DNA of 22,958 bases from JACCXG01 sp963785755 (lineage in GTDB: Bacteria; Acidobacteriota; Vicinamibacteria; Vicinamibacterales; 2-12-FULL-66-21), in contig CAWAXG010000005.1 of NCBI GenBank assembly GCA_963785755.1, forward strand, positions 1 through 22,958, written 5' to 3'. Below are positions 20,371 to 22,958 of this stretch, one piece after another. The notes beneath the pieces were generated by a model, which searched no databases, was not told the DNA's origin, and worked only from the letters and a program-made list of their open reading frames with translations. A program made the translations under genes and the position numbers. Numbering within the stretch: the first letter of the stretch is position 1; each line of letters begins with the position of its first letter.

Positions 20371-22958
20371 CTACTCCACGCGCAGCGCCTCGAGTGGATC
20401 GATGCGGGCCGCGCGGCGCGCGGGAATCCAGCTCGCCAGGAGCGCCACACCAATCACGAACACTGCCACGAGCGCGGCCAGACCGATAATCCCGACAGGC
20501 GGCCCGTTCCCTTGCACCGCGGAGATCACGCGCCCGCCGCCGATCCCCAGTGCCAGGCCGATGATCAGGCCGAAGAGACAGAGTCGCAGACCCCTCCCCG
20601 CGAACAATTGGACGATCTGACGGCTCTCGGCACCAAGCGCCGTGCGAATGCCGATCTCGCGGACCCGCTGCCCGACCGCGAACGCCACCACGGCGTAGAG
20701 GCCGATGGCCGAGAGCAGGAGCGCGAGCGCGCCAGCCCCGCCGGCGGCAGAGATGGCGGTGACCACGGAACGGCGTTCCGACGCTTCGGCGGCCGCGAGC
20801 GTTCGCGCGGCAACGATCGGCAGCTCCGGTGCTTCGGCGGCCGCCGCGGAGCGAATCGTGGGCAGCAGGGGCTCGGCCGCACCGTGCGTGCGGACGAGGA
20901 GGTGACTGGTGGTCACGTTCACGCGCGGCTTGTAGGTTCGCACGACGTCATCGGTGCCCGGGAGAGGGGGTACGCGCCGCTCCTGGTCTCGCGCGCCGGT
21001 GGTCGCATCGTCCACGACGCCGACGATGGTGAACGTCCCGATGCCGCGCACGTTGCGGCCAACCGAGACGAGGCGCCGGCCGATCGGATCGGCGCCGCCC
21101 CACAGCCGGCGTGCCAGGCCGCTGCCGATGATGATGGCGCCGTCATCGCCTCCAGAGCGCTGACCGCGCTCCAGGATTCCGGCGCCCTGGCCGCGCGTGG
21201 CGCTGCGTTCGGCTGCGTCGAAGTCGCGGCCGCGCACGAATCGAGAGGCCCATGAGGGGGAAGTAGCCGGCCGGCGCCGCGATCCCGCGAACCTGCTGCG
21301 GCTCCGCCAGCTCCAGACCGCCCACGGTGTCGGCAGGATGGACCTCGACGTCGAAGGAATCGACGTTCTCCTGCCGCACGACGCCTTCGACGCCCGGCAC
21401 GGCGGCGAGCCGCTCCTCCAGTCGGACGAGCGTCTGCTCGCGATGGTCGTCGAGCGGTCCGTAGCGCGGATTGACGTTGAAGCGCACCTCGAGGATGCGA
21501 TCGGCGTAGGGCTGCGCCGGCAGTCCACGCAGGTCCGAGCGCAGCTCCAGCAGCAACGCGCCCATGCCCAGGAGCGCGGGCTGCGTGAAGGCGATCTGGG
21601 CGACCACCAGCAAGGATTGGAGTCGCAGGCGTCGTGCGGCCACGACGCCCGCCGAGTCCTTCAGCGCCTCCTGCAACCCGACACGAGTGGCGTGCAGGGC
21701 CGGCGATAGCCCGAACAGCACCCCGGCGGCGAGAGCCAGGCTGAACGTCAACGCGATGCCGCGCCAGTCGATCTCGATCGCGAGGTCCGGAATGCTGGCA
21801 TCGAAGAGACGCAGGAGCAGCCAGATCACGAACAGCCCCAGCGCACCGGCGGCCATCGCCAGCATCACGGTCTCGGTCACGAGCTGTCGGACGACGCGGC
21901 GTCGGCCGGCGCCGAGCGCGAGCCGCACGGCGATCTCGCGCCGGCGCGCGACGCCGAGACCGGCGAGCAGCGCGCTGACGTTCGTGCACGTGATCAGCAG
22001 GACGAGCACCGGAAACATCAAGGCGATCACGGGGCCGGCCGAGGGCTCCTCATCGGCGCCCGAGGGCGGAAAGTAGTTGCTGGCGAGCAGCGGGACGACG
22101 TCGGTGGACGCGACCGTGGCCCTCGACATCGTCGTCTGTTGCTCCGCCCGTGCGGCGATCGCCTGGACGGTCGGTCCCGTCTGATCGGCGCGCACGCCGG
22201 GCTGCAGGCGCGCCGCGAGGCCAAAGCGGGCGTCGTCGTAACTGGTGAGCGTCGAGGCCGTGCGCTGCACCTGCGGGCGCGTGCTGAGCGGCAGCCAGAC
22301 GCGCATCTGCGACCCGCCCGTCCGCGCGCCGGCGAATCGGCGCGGCGCGACGCCGACGATCGTGACCGTGACGCCGTTGACTTTCATCGCGCGGCCGATC
22401 ACGTCCGGCGAGCGCTCGAAGTGTCTCTCCCACAGCACGTGGCTGATCACGGCGACGAGCGGCGGCGCGGGGTCGGCGTCGTTCGCGTCGATCTGGAGGC
22501 CCGCGCCGAGGGCCGGGCGAAGGCCCAGCACCTGGAAATAGTTGCCGGTGACGTAGGTCGCGGCGCCGCTCTGCGGGTTCGCCTCGCGCCCGCCGACGTC
22601 GAAGACGATATCGGACGACGTCCACGCGGCGACGTCGCTGAACAGCGACCGCTCGGCCGCGTACTCCCGATACTCGGGATACGAGAACTCGCGGCCGATC
22701 GCACGACCCGGTCGGGCGCGATCGATGCCGCGGATCCGGACGAGCGACTCCTGCCGCGGGATGCCCGGCACCGGACCGCTGACGAACGACTGGACGAACA
22801 TGTACAGTGCCGCGCTGAAGCCGATGCCGAGCGCGAAGATGCCGACCATCGTCGCCGCGACAATCGGCGCGCGCGCGACGTGGCGGGCCGCGAAGCGAAG
22901 GTCCTGAACCGTGTGTTCGATCACGTTCACGCGTCGCACGTCCCGGCACGCTTCCTTT
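20371..22958 (-). CDS. ADOP-type FtsX/MacB permease (ADOP 2), 5' end outside the window, frameshifted
   Basis: About 860 residues are visible. The reading frame is open to the window edge. Codons before the GTG at 22939 read K-E-A-C-R-D and continue into RRVNVIEHTVQDLRFAARHV, matching the end of the ADOP N-terminal domain in ADOP 1 (REDYRDQQGLPILEQLLQDA), so the true start lies beyond 22958. The permease follows: a first span VAATMVGIFALGIGFSAALY, an extracytoplasmic domain (YVTGNYFQVLGLRPALG), FPVLVLLITCTNVSALLAG, R-R-E-I-A-V-R-L-A-L-G-A, and in the second half V-R-E-I-G-I-R-T-A-L-G-A. The end WIPARRAARIDPLEALRVE is typical. One extra base near 21232-21246 shifts the frame between YFPLMGLSI and VRGRDFDAAE. 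Both sides are family-typical, so this is treated as one gene. It lies tail to tail with ADOP 1. Whether a PadR gene precedes it cannot be seen. Confidence 0.87.

Noticed and set aside
22050..22949. Minus-strand frame starting at GTG 22949
   Set aside because: Arg-rich shadow of the ADOP 2 frame, which has clear permease motifs and an ADOP N-terminal match up to the window edge.

Overview
The window is GC-rich (about two thirds G+C by eye). Its gene content points to an Acidobacteriota genome, most likely of the Vicinamibacteria type. The pointers are two transmembrane Ser/Thr kinases with TolB-like propellers, a sortilin/VPS10-like secreted propeller protein, an ECF sigma factor of the kind paired with such kinases, a BlaI/M56 pair, and large FtsX/MacB-type permeases of the ADOP kind beside a PadR regulator. 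The taxonomic call is inference from gene content. I see no tRNA, rRNA, CRISPR array, insertion sequence or phage gene.

Layout. 1-2806 (+): receptor kinase 1 behind a short promoter region with a palindrome. 2834-6120 (-): secreted sortilin/Asp-box propeller protein, convergent with kinase 1 and preceded by a 25-bp palindrome that contains its -10 box. 6121-6730: gene debris, namely a small ORF without its own 3' end, a 17-bp tandem repeat and the C-terminal remnant of a ThuA-like protein. 6730-9498 (-): a fusion of a TonB-like anchor, a BlaR1-type M56 metallopeptidase, an IRBP-type S41 serine peptidase and a beta-rich tail, translationally coupled to a BlaI repressor (9495-9890) with an obvious operator. 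9952-10521 (-): ECF sigma factor, divergent from receptor kinase 2 (10585-13550, +). 13716-17197 (+): Abhydrolase_10-type hydrolase followed 8 bp later by an S1 sulfatase. 17233-20333 (+): operator, PadR regulator and an overlapping ADOP permease. 20371-22958 (-): a second ADOP permease, tail to tail with the first, whose 5' end lies outside the window.

How they may work together. Most of the window is envelope signalling and envelope/secretory functions: two membrane kinases with periplasmic propellers, a sigma factor, a repressor plus proteolytic membrane sensor, and a PadR-controlled permease. The hydrolase and sulfatase look like a small degradative operon for sulfated or esterified substrates.

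Four large genes (sortilin-like, M56-S41, kinase 2, ADOP 2) are interrupted by frameshifts. Each can be repaired by removing single bases: 2, 3, 2 and 1 respectively. After repair every gene reads through with conserved motifs on both sides, so I annotate them as single genes and suspect assembly or base-calling errors rather than decay. The most unusual item is the BlaI-controlled M56-S41 fusion. The next is a set of three genes whose start codon lies exactly 7 nt after a -10 box, which suggests leaderless transcripts.
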